A stretch of 64,000 nt of DNA from M3007 sp040397785 (GTDB lineage: Bacteria > Bacteroidota > Bacteroidia > Chitinophagales > Saprospiraceae), in NCBI GenBank assembly GCA_040397785.1, contig JBBAVI010000001.1, positions 77,985-141,984 on the forward strand. The letters are read 5' to 3'. Under the pieces are notes generated by a model. It ran no database searches, was not told the origin of the DNA, and saw only the letters and a program-made list of their open reading frames with translations. This document shows positions 1 to 8,922 of this stretch, one piece after another. The position numbers were made by a program, and so were the translations under genes. Within the stretch, counting starts at the first letter, position 1. Each line of letters begins with the position of its first letter.

Positions 1-104
1 TGCGTTAACACTAAACTGCTACGATTTTCAGTTACATTGTACGAGCGCGGCGTAAGAATTGCATCGTTCCGGTTATCGGACAGTCAAACTAAAATAATTT
101 GGTC

Positions 105-494
105 ATGAAGAACCTGCTTTTTTTAATTGCTTTTGCCCCTGCGGTATTATTTGCCAAGCAGGGTAATCCTAGCCTCGAAACCATTGCTACAGCACTGAAT
201 ACCGGCGATGTGGAAACATTATCAAAATATTTTGCCGATAATGTGGAAATTTCTATCCAGGACAAAGAACAAGTGTACCGCAAAAGCGAGGCCACCGAAG
301 TGATGCGCGGCTTTTTTAACAACAACAAACCCAAGGCATTTAGTCAAGTGCACAAAGGAACCAGCCGCGAAAACAGCGACCAGTATTGTATTGGAAACCT
401 AAGTGCAAGTTCTGGCAATTACCGGGTATATTTGTACCTGAAAGTAAATGGCGCAAATATGCAGATTCAGGAGATTCGCCTAGACAAAGAATAA
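105..494 (+). CDS. DUF4783 family exported protein
   Basis: 129-residue protein with a hydrophobic N-terminus (MKNLLFLIAFAPAVLFA), read as a signal peptide with cleavage near the AKQ. The mature part, about 110 residues, has the layout of DUF4783 (NTF2-like small exported proteins of Bacteroidota): 'LETIATALNTGDVETLSKYFADNVEI', then a basic 'VMRGFFNNNKP' stretch and a C-terminal strand pair. The ATG at 105 is preferred over the in-frame TTG at 99. The gene sits 48 bp upstream of the ribosomal protein THX gene on the same strand. Family function is unknown; the NTF2-like fold is inferred from the family and is not visible as catalytic residues here. Confidence 0.75.
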   Translation: MKNLLFLIAFAPAVLFAKQGNPSLETIATALNTGDVETLSKYFADNVEISIQDKEQVYRKSEATEVMRGFFNNNKPKAFSQVHKGTSRENSDQYCIGNLSASSGNYRVYLYLKVNGANMQIQEIRLDKE

Positions 495-542
495 AAGTGT
501 ATCTTCGCGCCTCAATTTTAACAAAATACTTTTTCGACTATC

Positions 543-659
543 ATGGGCAAAGGTGATCCAAGAACTAAACGCGGCAAAACTACGCGCGGCTCGCATGGAA
601 ATGCACGGCCAAAATTGCAAAAATTGAAAACGATCCTGAAAAAGTTGGCTGGTAAATAA
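543..659 (+). CDS. 30S ribosomal protein THX (small, 38 aa)
   Basis: Short ORF encoding 38 residues that begin MGKGDPRTKRGKTTRGSHGN and end in a lysine-rich tail (LKTILKKLAGK). The MGKGDxxTxxGK...GSxGxxRP pattern is the signature of bacterial THX (bTHX), a tiny basic protein that sits at the head of the 30S subunit and stabilises 16S rRNA. Length and charge fit the Bacteroidota members. A -7-like box TATCTTCG (500-507) lies 35 bp upstream and a strong hairpin terminator follows, so the gene may be a single transcription unit. The tail is somewhat longer than the short thermophile form, which is common in this phylum. Confidence 0.85.
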   Translation: MGKGDPRTKRGKTTRGSHGNARPKLQKLKTILKKLAGK

Positions 660-687
660 TTCAGTTGCGGAACGTTTTTTCCATGTA

Positions 688-728
688 AAGCCATGTCGGT
701 CCCTTGTTGGGCCTGACATGGCTTTTTT
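688..728 (+). terminator. Intrinsic terminator after the THX gene
   Basis: Perfect 10-bp stem AAGCCATGTC (688-697) with GACATGGCTT (715-724), extendable by a GG/CC pair, followed by a run of six T (723-728). It lies 29 bp after the THX stop codon and would end that transcript. Confidence 0.8.
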
Positions 729-797
729 AATTTCAGGAAATCATGGATTGCTGATTAGACTTTTGGGGTAGGGCTGTGCTTACCCCACCCTTAAAAT

Positions 798-1205
798 CTA
801 TTGCTTGGTTCCACGGAAGGTATTGGAACTACTTGTTGCATTTCCAGGCGTTAATATGAGCCCCAACTGCGTGTCGCTGTTGGTCAATTCGCCCGTGCCA
901 CTGGTGCTCACCGAAAAAATAGGTTGCGCGGCGATGTTCAATTTGTTGTCGGCAGTAAACGTGGCTGTAAACGTGCTCGCATTGGCCCCAACGGTCAATA
1001 CAATTTTTACACCGCCATTTTCTTCTACCACGACGACCACCGCATCTACCGGTGTTGGCGAAGGACTGTTGCTTACATTGGCGTATTTGCCAACGTAAGT
1101 ACCCGGATACGCGCTTTGTGGGGTCGGCGTGATGGGGGTTTCGTCTTTTTCACAACTACAAAAACAGCACGCGGCAAAGGCGAGGAAAAGGATAACTTTT
1201 TGCAT
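798..1205 (-). CDS. Putative lipoprotein, unknown function
   Basis: 135 residues. The N-terminus MQKVILFLAFAACCFCSC followed by EKDETP looks like a lipoprotein signal peptide, with Cys18 the likely lipidated residue. The acidic EKDE after the Cys is typical of Bacteroidota surface lipoproteins. A Pro/Thr-rich linker follows, then a beta-strand-rich body with alternating hydrophobic residues (VDAVVVVVEENGGVKIVLTV) ending FRGTKQ. This resembles the short calycin-like or beta-sandwich lipoproteins common in the group, but I recognise no named family. It is oriented against the THX gene, with the terminator between them. Confidence 0.6.
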   Translation of the reverse strand: MQKVILFLAFAACCFCSCEKDETPITPTPQSAYPGTYVGKYANVSNSPSPTPVDAVVVVVEENGGVKIVLTVGANASTFTATFTADNKLNIAAQPIFSVSTSGTGELTNSDTQLGLILTPGNATSSSNTFRGTKQ

Positions 1206-1292
1206 ATTAAATCAGTTTAGAGTGTCGGATGTGGAAATCAAAGGACGGGAAAAATTTCGAAATTTAATTATGCGTATTTGGGGTTTAACGCA

Positions 1293-1333
1293 CTTTTGTA
1301 CAAATTTGCTCAAACTTGTCGAGATAAATACGC
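1293..1333. repeat. 41-bp direct repeat, copy 1 (in the 1206-1526 gap)
   Basis: A 41-bp block starting CTTTTGTACAAATTTGCTCA recurs at 3274-3314 with one mismatch (A1322 against G). In the second copy the repeat covers the last seven codons and stop of the TIGR04282 glycosyltransferase. The first copy stands alone in the gap between the lipoprotein and the T9SS gene. The rest of 1206-1526 shows no credible coding region. It should hold the 5' region of both flanking divergent genes, but I see no clear promoter box. Confidence 0.85.
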
Positions 1334-1526
1334 GCATGCTTGGCAACTTCCGTTTGCAGCCGACTTTAAAATGCTGATACTTCCTATCAAATTCATTTAC
1401 TCAGTCAGGTGCCCATTTGGTACACCATGAAGATCATTTTGGTCAATGGTCCATCATTGCATCAAATTTTTACCAAATATTTGAAAACCATCGTTGTAGG
1501 TAGATCCTTCACTTAAATCAAAAATC

Positions 1527-3215
1527 ATGAAAAAAATGCTCCTTTTATCCATATTATGCTTGCTGTGCCAATATGGTTTTTCCCAAAATTGTAACAGCCC
1601 TCAATCCAGTTTTGATCTCCATGCCAACCGAATTCGAGCACGGGTATTGAACAGCGGAACACTCTTTAACAATGGCATTACGGGTCAGTTTATTTTGGAT
1701 CAAGACCCTAACTCGGGATTAGACAATGCATCCACGATTTATTCGGCAGGGCTTTGGATTGGAGGGGTAGACCCTGCTAAAAATCTAAAAATGGCGGTAG
1801 GAACCTATTATGATTTTGATCGAACCGATTTTTGGCCGGGGCCATTGGGACCAGATGGAACGATCAATACATTAGATTGCAGCAATTGGGACCGACATTT
1901 CAGGGTAACGGGAAATCAGATATCTGATTACTTAGGCCAATTGGATTATTACAAAAACAATCTAACGGCGGCCGTCACCGATTTTCCGAGTGTACTAGGC
2001 TGGCCAGGCACCGGAAATCCGCATTTTTCAGCAATTTACGGGTTCAGCCTGCCCAATACATCGCAAGACCTGGCCCCCTTTTTTGATGCAGACAACGATG
2101 GTAAGTATAATGCATTAAAAGGCGATTATCCGGCGGTACACCTGAAAGATACGCCTCCTTTTTTAGCCGATGAAATCATTTGGTCGGTGTTCAATGACCA
2201 AGGCAATGGAGGCCTGCATCAAATATCTGGCACAAATGCCCTGCAAATTGAAGTACAGCAAACCAGTTGGGCGTTTTCCTGTTCCGCCCAGCCCTATTCG
2301 ATCTTGGACCGCACGATTTTTACGGCCCATCGCATCACTTATCGGGGGACCGAAGCACTGTATTCCTGCTACATGGGGACGTATGTTGATTTTGCACTTG
2401 GTTGTGCGAACGATGATTACATAGGCTGTGCCCCCCAGCAAAATACATTTTATGCCTATCATCAAACAGCGGTCGACGGCAGCATAGATGGCGATTGCGG
2501 TGCTGGTGCGGCATTTCTTACCCAGCCACCTGCGCAAGCGGTGACTTTTTTGAATACACCTTTAATAAAAATGATGGCTTACCAACAAAATATAGCCAAT
2601 ACGCCAACAAAAAGTACCGATTTTTATAATTATTTAACTGGACGTTGGCCGGATGGCACCTATCCTACCCCGACGGGAACCGGTTATAATCCAGGAAGCA
2701 GTATGGCTCCGGTCGATTTTATGTTTCCCGGAAATCCCGATCAAAATAATGCCTGGTCCATGTGCACAAAGATGCTGCCCAATGGAAACCGTGCCGCTGT
2801 TCGGTTGCTCCCCGGGGAGTCGACAGAACTTGTGCTGGGCTGGAGCGTTCACACCAATACCCAACTTCCCTGCAATATTGGTAATACATTGCAGGAAATT
2901 GGTTCTGTGCAAACGGCATTCGACACACATTTTCAAGATGTTTGTTCCATTAGTACCCAAGCACCTGAGCCAGTGCCCGATACGATTCAAATATTTCCTA
3001 ATCCAACCAATGGGGCAGTTACCCTTCAATTTGGGTCTTTAAAAGTGGTTGAAGTGCAATTATATGGTTCCGATGGCAGATTGGTAAAACAATGGAAAAA
3101 CCTGCCTGAAATGCGCGCTACCTTATCGGTGGAAGACCTGGCGCCAGGATTTTTTGTACTTCAATTGCATACGGCGCAAGGTGTTTTCACCCATAAGATA
3201 TGCATCACACGTTGA
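1527..3215 (+). CDS. T9SS type A exported protein, unknown function
   Basis: 562 residues with a clear signal peptide (MKKMLLLSILCLLCQYGFSQ). The last 75 or so residues form a T9SS type A sorting domain: 'IQIFPNPTNGAVTLQF', a 'VQLYGSDGRLVKQW' strand pair, 'VEDLAPGFFVLQLHT' and a basic end (HKICITR). The body resembles large uncharacterised Saprospirales exoproteins: 'ANRIRARVLNSGTLFNNG', 'STIYSAGLWIGG', then an EF-hand-like acidic segment (DADNDGKYN). No catalytic motif was recognised. The protein should cross the outer membrane through the type IX system and be secreted or anchored at the surface. The gene lies between the two copies of a 41-bp direct repeat, which may mean it arrived as a unit. 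Confidence 0.75.
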   Translation: MKKMLLLSILCLLCQYGFSQNCNSPQSSFDLHANRIRARVLNSGTLFNNGITGQFILDQDPNSGLDNASTIYSAGLWIGGVDPAKNLKMAVGTYYDFDRTDFWPGPLGPDGTINTLDCSNWDRHFRVTGNQISDYLGQLDYYKNNLTAAVTDFPSVLGWPGTGNPHFSAIYGFSLPNTSQDLAPFFDADNDGKYNALKGDYPAVHLKDTPPFLADEIIWSVFNDQGNGGLHQISGTNALQIEVQQTSWAFSCSAQPYSILDRTIFTAHRITYRGTEALYSCYMGTYVDFALGCANDDYIGCAPQQNTFYAYHQTAVDGSIDGDCGAGAAFLTQPPAQAVTFLNTPLIKMMAYQQNIANTPTKSTDFYNYLTGRWPDGTYPTPTGTGYNPGSSMAPVDFMFPGNPDQNNAWSMCTKMLPNGNRAAVRLLPGESTELVLGWSVHTNTQLPCNIGNTLQEIGSVQTAFDTHFQDVCSISTQAPEPVPDTIQIFPNPTNGAVTLQFGSLKVVEVQLYGSDGRLVKQWKNLPEMRATLSVEDLAPGFFVLQLHTAQGVFTHKICITR

Positions 3216-3241
3216 ATAATTTTTTAAACATCCGTTGAATA

Positions 3242-3279
3242 TACGACCCGGTGCGCAAGCACGGGGTCGTACCCTTTTG
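3242..3279 (+). terminator. Hairpin terminator after the T9SS gene
   Basis: Stem TACGACCCGGTGC (3242-3254) pairs with GCACGGGGTCGTA (3259-3271) with a single internal mismatch and a GCAA tetraloop, followed by CCCTTTTG. It starts 26 bp after the stop codon. The T tract is short, so the downstream direct repeat may contribute. Confidence 0.6.
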
Positions 3280-3314
3280 TACAAATTTGCTCAAACTTGT
3301 CGGGATAAATACGC
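3274..3314. repeat. 41-bp direct repeat, copy 2
   Basis: Second copy of the block at 1293-1333, 40 of 41 bases identical. It spans the 3' end of the minus-strand glycosyltransferase gene, including its stop codon at 3291-3293, and 17 bp beyond. The two copies are separated by about 1.94 kb that contains only the T9SS gene. Confidence 0.85.
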
Positions 3315-3887
3315 ACGCCAGTCTGCCTCGGTATCAACATCAGAAAGGACGGGCAACAGCACATGCGTTTTTTGATGCGCCGTGATCACCGCAACCGTTT
3401 GCGATAATACATGCTCCGTACTCCATGCAATATCCTGAAAAACAGCGCTTTCCATCTGTTTCATGCCCAATAAATAATATCCGCCATCGGGGGTAGGCCC
3501 AAGCACAAAATCGTGCTGATCCAACAAGTCAAAAGCCGATTGCAGGATGGCAGGCGTCAATTCCGGACAATCGGAACCGATGATGGCTACTTTCTCTGCC
3601 CCCAATTCGAAGGCTTGCTCGAAGGCATGTTGCATGCGCGCGCCCAAATCCCCTTCCGTTTGTACCCGTTTTTCAAATACTGATGCGTCCCAGGCATCCG
3701 AGGGTTCGATTTGTTCAGAATAAAAAAGCAGCCGCCGCAATGGAGCACTCAACGCCGCCAGGCGCGTTTTTTCCAATAATATTTGGTACGTTTTTAAAGC
3801 CGCTTCATCGCCCATCGTTCGGGCAAGACGGGTTTTTACGTGGCCTAAACGCGGGTTTTTAATAAAAATGAGCAACATGGAGGTCAT
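3291..3887 (-). CDS. TIGR04282 family glycosyltransferase (DUF2064)
   Basis: 198 residues, or 195 from the second Met. The N-terminus MLLIFIKNPRLGHVKTRLA is the hallmark of the TIGR04282/DUF2064 family: a nucleotidyltransferase-like GT-A fold with KTRLA near the nucleotide site. Further family motifs are 'ALLQ..GDLGARM', 'VAIIGSDCPELTPAIL' (the metal-binding DxxxL region) and 'DFVLGPTPDGGYYLLGM'. Members are annotated as glycosyltransferases linked to arsenosugar or other unusual sugar metabolites, but the true substrate here is unknown. It is divergent from the DUF5916 gene 143 bp away. Its 3' end is duplicated at 1293-1333. Confidence 0.8.
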   Translation of the reverse strand: MTSMLLIFIKNPRLGHVKTRLARTMGDEAALKTYQILLEKTRLAALSAPLRRLLFYSEQIEPSDAWDASVFEKRVQTEGDLGARMQHAFEQAFELGAEKVAIIGSDCPELTPAILQSAFDLLDQHDFVLGPTPDGGYYLLGMKQMESAVFQDIAWSTEHVLSQTVAVITAHQKTHVLLPVLSDVDTEADWRAYLSRQV

Positions 3888-4030
3888 AAATGCTGGTTTA
3901 ATCTTTTTAGGATGGTTGCTTCCAGAAAATAAAGCAACCTGTATTTTAAATTTTTCCCGAAAATTCGGGCGGCAACTATTTCACTTTAAACGTTTGTGGG
4001 AAGTATCTTTCATCCTTAAAAGCATATCCC

Positions 4031-6424
4031 ATGATCCGTTTATTTACCGTACTGTTTTTATTTTTTTTTGGGCAAAATGTCGGTTGGGGTCAAAAGCAAC
4101 ACCGTGCTTTTATCCAAGACGCCCGGCCCAAACTCGATGGCGAATTAAATGATTCCTGCTGGCAACAGGTGCCTGTCGTGCAAGATTTTTCAACATCTAC
4201 CCCTGTTTTTCTTCAAACACCTAAAAATGCGACCAGCGTGCAGCTCTTTTTTGCCCCCGATGCACTGTATGTAGGCGCTTTTTGTGCTTCCCCCAAAGTA
4301 CGGGCAGACGGCAGCGCACGCGATGAAGCAGGTACGGGTGATTGGTTTTCGATTGCATTAGATACCTGGAACGACGATCAGAACGCTTTTTTGTTTCGCA
4401 TCACCCCAGGCGGCCTCCAAAGCGACGCACGCATTGGGGGCAACCAATTGGAATTTGACTATGATGCCGTTTGGCAAAGCGCGGTGCAACTGCGGGCCGA
4501 CGGCTGGTCGCTCGAAATGCGCATTCCCTACACTGCACTTCGCTTTCCATCGAAAGGTGCTCAACATTGGGGCCTGCAAATGAGCCGTTTTGACCGAAAT
4601 ACGGGTGAATTGAGTACCTGGAACCCACAAAATCCCTTGATTTATGATGCCGTATTGCAGTATGGAGATTTGGAAGGGCTCGGTGAAATACGGCAAGGAC
4701 AACGATTGGGCCTGTACACTTATTTGGATGTATTGAGCCAAATCCCTCAACCATCGCCCTTTAGCTACCTTGATTACGAGCAAGAAAATATCGTTGGGCT
4801 GGATGGGCGTTGGGGGATTAACTCTAATTCCACCCTTGATTTTACGATATTACCTTCCTCCACGTATGAAATTACGTATGGTGATCAGTCAAAATTTTTG
4901 GGGCAAAACGATCCATTACCACAACCCCGGCAATTATTGGCCGAAGAAAGCCCCCTGTTTGCAAAAAGTAATATTTTTTGGAAAAAACAACAATTGGATC
5001 TTGAGGCGTTTCGGACACAGGTGTATGATCCGAATTGTTCCAACTGCCAAATTGTGCGTATAGAAGACCCACGCTTACTACATGCCACCAAATTCAGTAC
5101 CCGAACAAAAAACCGGATCGGGATCGGTGCGTACAATGCGTTATTTAGCCCTGCTAAAGCCGACCGCATAAGCGAGGATGGCACCCAAACCTTTCAAAAA
5201 TTTGAAAAAAGGGCAAATTACACCCATTTAAATGCCGAAATGGCCCTTCAAAATAATGGATGGATCAATGTAAGCAACGCCACCCTTTTAGGCGGAGCAG
5301 GCGTCAATTCGAATGCGAGCAGTACCAATTTCCGTTTACGCGACAAAAGCAACCGGTATGAGATCAGCGGAAACGGTCAATTGCTTTTTTGGGAATATCA
5401 AAAAGACAGCGTAGGCTGGGATGGCCATTACGGTTTGTCGGTAGCGAAAACCAACGGCGCCTGGACCTGGCGGATTACCCACAACAGCCCGACTATGCTT
5501 AATAAGGACAACACATCTCCGCTCTTTTCTGACACGGAAACAGACATTAACTTGCCCATCAATAGGCAGCAACAAACCGATGCCCAAGTACAATACCGGG
5601 TGTTTCAGCCAGGAAAATGGTGGCTAAATTATACCGTTTTCGCAGGTTTTTCCAAAGATTGGGGGATGTCGCATACCTATTCGGCCGGGGCAAGTATCCT
5701 TACCAGGCAATTTTACCAATGGACACTGTCTGGTAATTTCAACCCTTATCGAACGCTGTACACTTATTTTCGCCCTGGAAGTTCGCTCCAAAGGATCGTT
5801 TCGCAAACCGTTGGGGCCGACTTGTCGCTATCAACCGATACCAGAAATCCATTTATTTTTCGAGTGGCATTCAGTGAATTTTTTAATATTAATGGAGAAT
5901 CGTTCCGGCACAGCCTTGTTTTGACCCCCGTTTGGGTTTTGAACCGCCACTGGACGCTGCGCCTGACGAATCAAGTACAATATAGCACTGGATCTCTACA
6001 ACTGATGACTGGACCGGATAACCTGGCTTATTACTTTGCAGGAAATGATTTGCGCAACCTCAATACCCAGTTTGAAATCAATTGGTATTGTTCGAAAAAA
6101 ATGCGCCTTTTTTATAATATTGGGATTAGTAAAATTGACAGAATCAACTATGAGGCTTTGAAACTGCTACCGGATGGACGCTTTATAAGCATTGACTTTC
6201 CGGTGGAAAAAGCGCGAAACTTTAATAACTTTAATACAGGCTTAGGACTGCAATACCTTTTTGCGCCCGGAAGCCAGTTGCGCTTTTCGCTCAATTTTTC
6301 ATCCAGGCAACTTTATAATCCCTTCCTTTCCTATGCCGATTACGACGAAAACATGAAGGCAGGTTTGACAATCATTTCCTTTCTTGATCCTGTAAAAAAG
6401 CGTACTTTTGCCCAACATGAGTAA
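4031..6424 (+). CDS. DUF5916 protein with CBM9-like N-terminal domain
   Basis: 797 residues with a signal peptide (MIRLFTVLFLFFFGQNVGWG). Residues 25-210 form a family 9 carbohydrate-binding-like domain: 'ARPKLDGELNDSCWQQ', 'PDALYVGAFC', 'GWSLEMRIPYTALRF'. The rest is the DUF5916 region, rich in aromatic amphipathic beta strands with the shape of an outer membrane beta-barrel. The pairing of CBM9-like and DUF5916 is standard in Bacteroidota; substrate and role are unknown. The 3' end overlaps the dnaX start by 8 bp, so the two genes may be co-transcribed, although dnaX also has its own -7 box. Confidence 0.8.
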   Translation: MIRLFTVLFLFFFGQNVGWGQKQHRAFIQDARPKLDGELNDSCWQQVPVVQDFSTSTPVFLQTPKNATSVQLFFAPDALYVGAFCASPKVRADGSARDEAGTGDWFSIALDTWNDDQNAFLFRITPGGLQSDARIGGNQLEFDYDAVWQSAVQLRADGWSLEMRIPYTALRFPSKGAQHWGLQMSRFDRNTGELSTWNPQNPLIYDAVLQYGDLEGLGEIRQGQRLGLYTYLDVLSQIPQPSPFSYLDYEQENIVGLDGRWGINSNSTLDFTILPSSTYEITYGDQSKFLGQNDPLPQPRQLLAEESPLFAKSNIFWKKQQLDLEAFRTQVYDPNCSNCQIVRIEDPRLLHATKFSTRTKNRIGIGAYNALFSPAKADRISEDGTQTFQKFEKRANYTHLNAEMALQNNGWINVSNATLLGGAGVNSNASSTNFRLRDKSNRYEISGNGQLLFWEYQKDSVGWDGHYGLSVAKTNGAWTWRITHNSPTMLNKDNTSPLFSDTETDINLPINRQQQTDAQVQYRVFQPGKWWLNYTVFAGFSKDWGMSHTYSAGASILTRQFYQWTLSGNFNPYRTLYTYFRPGSSLQRIVSQTVGADLSLSTDTRNPFIFRVAFSEFFNINGESFRHSLVLTPVWVLNRHWTLRLTNQVQYSTGSLQLMTGPDNLAYYFAGNDLRNLNTQFEINWYCSKKMRLFYNIGISKIDRINYEALKLLPDGRFISIDFPVEKARNFNNFNTGLGLQYLFAPGSQLRFSLNFSSRQLYNPFLSYADYDENMKAGLTIISFLDPVKKRTFAQHE
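6403..6410 (+). promoter_or_regulatory. Possible -7 box for a near-leaderless dnaX transcript
   Basis: TACTTTTG matches the Bacteroidota -7 consensus TAnnTTTG and ends 6 bp before the dnaX ATG at 6417. A TTG at 6384-6386 is 16 bp upstream, short of the usual 19-21 bp. If used, transcription would begin at or within a few bases of the start codon. Confidence 0.35.
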
Positions 6425-8150
6425 CTTCGTTGTATCCGCTCGCAAATACCGTCCCCAACGCTTTGAAGATGTTGTAGGACAACAACATGTCGCAGGAACC
6501 CTCAAAAACGCCTTGGCTACCGACCATGTGGCACATGCGTTCCTGTTTACGGGTCCGCGTGGCGTGGGCAAAACCACCTGCGCCCGTATCCTTGCCAAGA
6601 TTCTGAATTGTGAAAACCTCAGCAAATCTTTTGAGGCTTGCAATACGTGTAGTTCGTGCAAATCCTTCAATGAAAACGCCTCGTTTAACATCATTGAACT
6701 TGATGGGGCTTCTAACAACTCGGTAGAGCATATTCGCGCACTCATCGAACAGGTGCGTTTTCAGCCCCAACACGGTAAATACAAGGTGTTTATTATTGAC
6801 GAGGTGCACATGCTCTCCAACCAGGCGTTCAATGCTTTTTTGAAAACCCTGGAGGAGCCGCCCCCTTACGCAATTTTTATCCTGGCTACCACGGAGAAGC
6901 ATAAGATCATCCCTACCATCCTTTCGCGCTGCCAGATTTTCGATTTTCGCCGCATCACCCCTGGCGATATGGTGCTGCACCTCAAAGGAATATGTGTAAA
7001 AGAAGGCATCGAAGCCGAAGACGATGCGCTGCACATTATTGCCCAAAAAGCAGATGGTGCCCTGCGCGATGCATTGTCGATTTTTGATCGGATTACCAGT
7101 TTTTCGGGTAAAAAGATCACCTATAACGATGTTATTGAGAATCTGAACGTACTTGATTACGATTATTATTTTCAAATGACGGATGCCTTGCTGGCCGAAG
7201 ATGTGCCTGCGATTTTGAATTTATTTGATCAAATTTTGCGGAAAGGATTTGAACCCGATGTATTTGTAACGGGCCTGGCTGAACATTTGCGCAATATCCT
7301 GGTTTGCAAAGACGAGGCCACGCTTGCACTGCTCGAAACCGGGGAGAGTTTGCGCGAACGCTACCGTCGCCAAGCCCAATTGGCAGCACCCTCTTTTTTG
7401 TTGACTGCCTTGAATTTGGCCAACGATTGCGATATCAATTTCAAACTGGCACGCCACAAACGCCTGCACGTTGAAATGAGTTTGATTAAAATGGGTTATA
7501 TCGGCCGGGCTGTAAAAGCCGCGCAAACCCCAGTCCTGGAAAAAAAAACTCCTGACGGCACCTTAAGCCCCCAGAATGGTCAGGGAAATACGCTGCAAAC
7601 CCCAACGAGTAATCCAAAAGCCTCCAATGCGCAACCTTTAGATAAGGATCGCATATCGGCCCTGGAAACGGAACTCAATTTGGGCTTGAAAAAGGCCGAC
7701 AAAATATCCCTCAATTTGGCCTCTTTTGAAGCAGCAGTGGAGGTAGAAGAGGCAAAAAAGGCGGCCATGGAGAGTAAATTAAACCTGGAAACCGCTACCC
7801 ACGAATGGAAAGCATACGCCAATGTGTTGGAATCCAACCTGGTAAAAATGGCATTTATGGCTACCCGACTCGAGTTGCGCGATAAAATGGTCGTAGCCCA
7901 TGTAAAATCGACCATCGATCGAAGCCACGTTCAAGGTGAGTTGATGCGGGTGATGGATACTTTGCGCAACCGCCTGCACGACCCACATATTAAGGTGCAG
8001 GTATTGATCGATGAAACGCTGGTGATGGAAACGACCCAGCAGCAAGTAAAGAAGCCTGCTACCACCCGCGATAAACTCGATTTAATGAAGGAGCAAAATC
8101 CTTTTGTTGCCAACTTGCTCCAACGGCTTGAACTGAAATTAGAGGATTAA
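6417..8150 (+). CDS. dnaX: DNA polymerase III subunit gamma/tau
   Basis: 577 residues from the ATG at 6417; an in-frame TTG three codons earlier is less likely. It is the AAA+ clamp-loader subunit that loads the beta clamp at the replication fork. Visible motifs: Walker A GPRGVGKT (46-53), the four zinc ligands (C65, C75, C78, C81), Walker B IIDEVHML (about 127-133), 'FLKTLEEPP' and the 'ATTEKHKIIPTILSRCQ' sensor region. Domain III (about 230-365) is followed by a variable linker and a C-terminal tau-like region (residues 430-577). I saw no programmed-frameshift slippery site and did not test for one. Confidence 0.95.
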   Translation: MSNFVVSARKYRPQRFEDVVGQQHVAGTLKNALATDHVAHAFLFTGPRGVGKTTCARILAKILNCENLSKSFEACNTCSSCKSFNENASFNIIELDGASNNSVEHIRALIEQVRFQPQHGKYKVFIIDEVHMLSNQAFNAFLKTLEEPPPYAIFILATTEKHKIIPTILSRCQIFDFRRITPGDMVLHLKGICVKEGIEAEDDALHIIAQKADGALRDALSIFDRITSFSGKKITYNDVIENLNVLDYDYYFQMTDALLAEDVPAILNLFDQILRKGFEPDVFVTGLAEHLRNILVCKDEATLALLETGESLRERYRRQAQLAAPSFLLTALNLANDCDINFKLARHKRLHVEMSLIKMGYIGRAVKAAQTPVLEKKTPDGTLSPQNGQGNTLQTPTSNPKASNAQPLDKDRISALETELNLGLKKADKISLNLASFEAAVEVEEAKKAAMESKLNLETATHEWKAYANVLESNLVKMAFMATRLELRDKMVVAHVKSTIDRSHVQGELMRVMDTLRNRLHDPHIKVQVLIDETLVMETTQQQVKKPATTRDKLDLMKEQNPFVANLLQRLELKLED

Positions 8151-8216
8151 TCGCCCTGTATTGCGGTATCTTTAAGCGTTTTTTCTGTAATCTTTAGCTA
8201 ACCCATCCAATACAGC

Positions 8217-8897
8217 ATGTGGATTCTTGAAAATATTGATGTTACCCACTTGCTTTGTCCCAATAAATTAGGGGATAACGCCCGCATGTCAAAAATTGAC
8301 CATCGGAAATGGCGGAAGGGAGATACGTTCTATTTGCCCGACGAACTTTCGGATCGGATTTTCTTTATCACGGAAGGTCGCGTGAAAATTTCGAGCATGA
8401 ATGATGACGGGAAAGAAGTCACCAAGGCCATTTTGGGGAAAGGAGAAGTTTTTGGTGAATTGGCATTGGCTGGCGAATCAAGACGCAGGGATACCGCCCT
8501 GGCACTGGAGAACTCCGAAGCCTGCGTGATAACATTGGATGAATTGCGGGAATTGATGCGCGACCGCAGCGAACTCAACCTGTTTTTTATGCGCATTTTC
8601 AGCACCCGCCAGTTGGAAATGGAACGCCGCCTCGAATCGCTGGTGTTTCGCGATAGCCGCAGCCGCATTGTGGAGTTTTTGATTCATCTGGTGCAAAACA
8701 AAGGGCAACGGGTTGGATATGAATGGGTTGTACGCAACTTTATCACCCATCAGGAAATCGCTAATTTGACTGCTACAAGCCGCCAAACCGTTACCACAAC
8801 ATTGAATGATTTGCGGGCACAAAAACTGCTGACCTTCAACCGAGCCCGTTTGCTAGTGCGCGACCTGGACAAACTCCAACACGAAATCCGACATTGA
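8217..8897 (+). CDS. Crp/Fnr family transcriptional regulator
   Basis: 226 residues. The N-terminal cyclic-nucleotide-binding fold (about 25-125) keeps a recognisable phosphate-binding cassette, GEVFGELALAGESRRRDTA, so it may bind cAMP or a related ligand. A long helix follows (RQLEMERRLESLVF), then a winged helix-turn-helix at about 172-210 (ITHQEIANLTATSRQTVTTT) whose recognition helix resembles Crp. No FNR-type cysteine cluster is seen (C14 and C102 only). A -7-like box TATCTTTA lies at 8167-8174. pyrD follows 25 bp downstream on the same strand, but co-regulation is not shown. Confidence 0.88.
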   Translation: MWILENIDVTHLLCPNKLGDNARMSKIDHRKWRKGDTFYLPDELSDRIFFITEGRVKISSMNDDGKEVTKAILGKGEVFGELALAGESRRRDTALALENSEACVITLDELRELMRDRSELNLFFMRIFSTRQLEMERRLESLVFRDSRSRIVEFLIHLVQNKGQRVGYEWVVRNFITHQEIANLTATSRQTVTTTLNDLRAQKLLTFNRARLLVRDLDKLQHEIRH

Positions 8898-8922
8898 TCT
8901 TTTGAACGCATCTTTATAAAAT

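Noticed and set aside
6372..7175. 267-codon minus-strand frame over dnaX
   Set aside because: Shadow of dnaX, which has complete AAA+ motifs.
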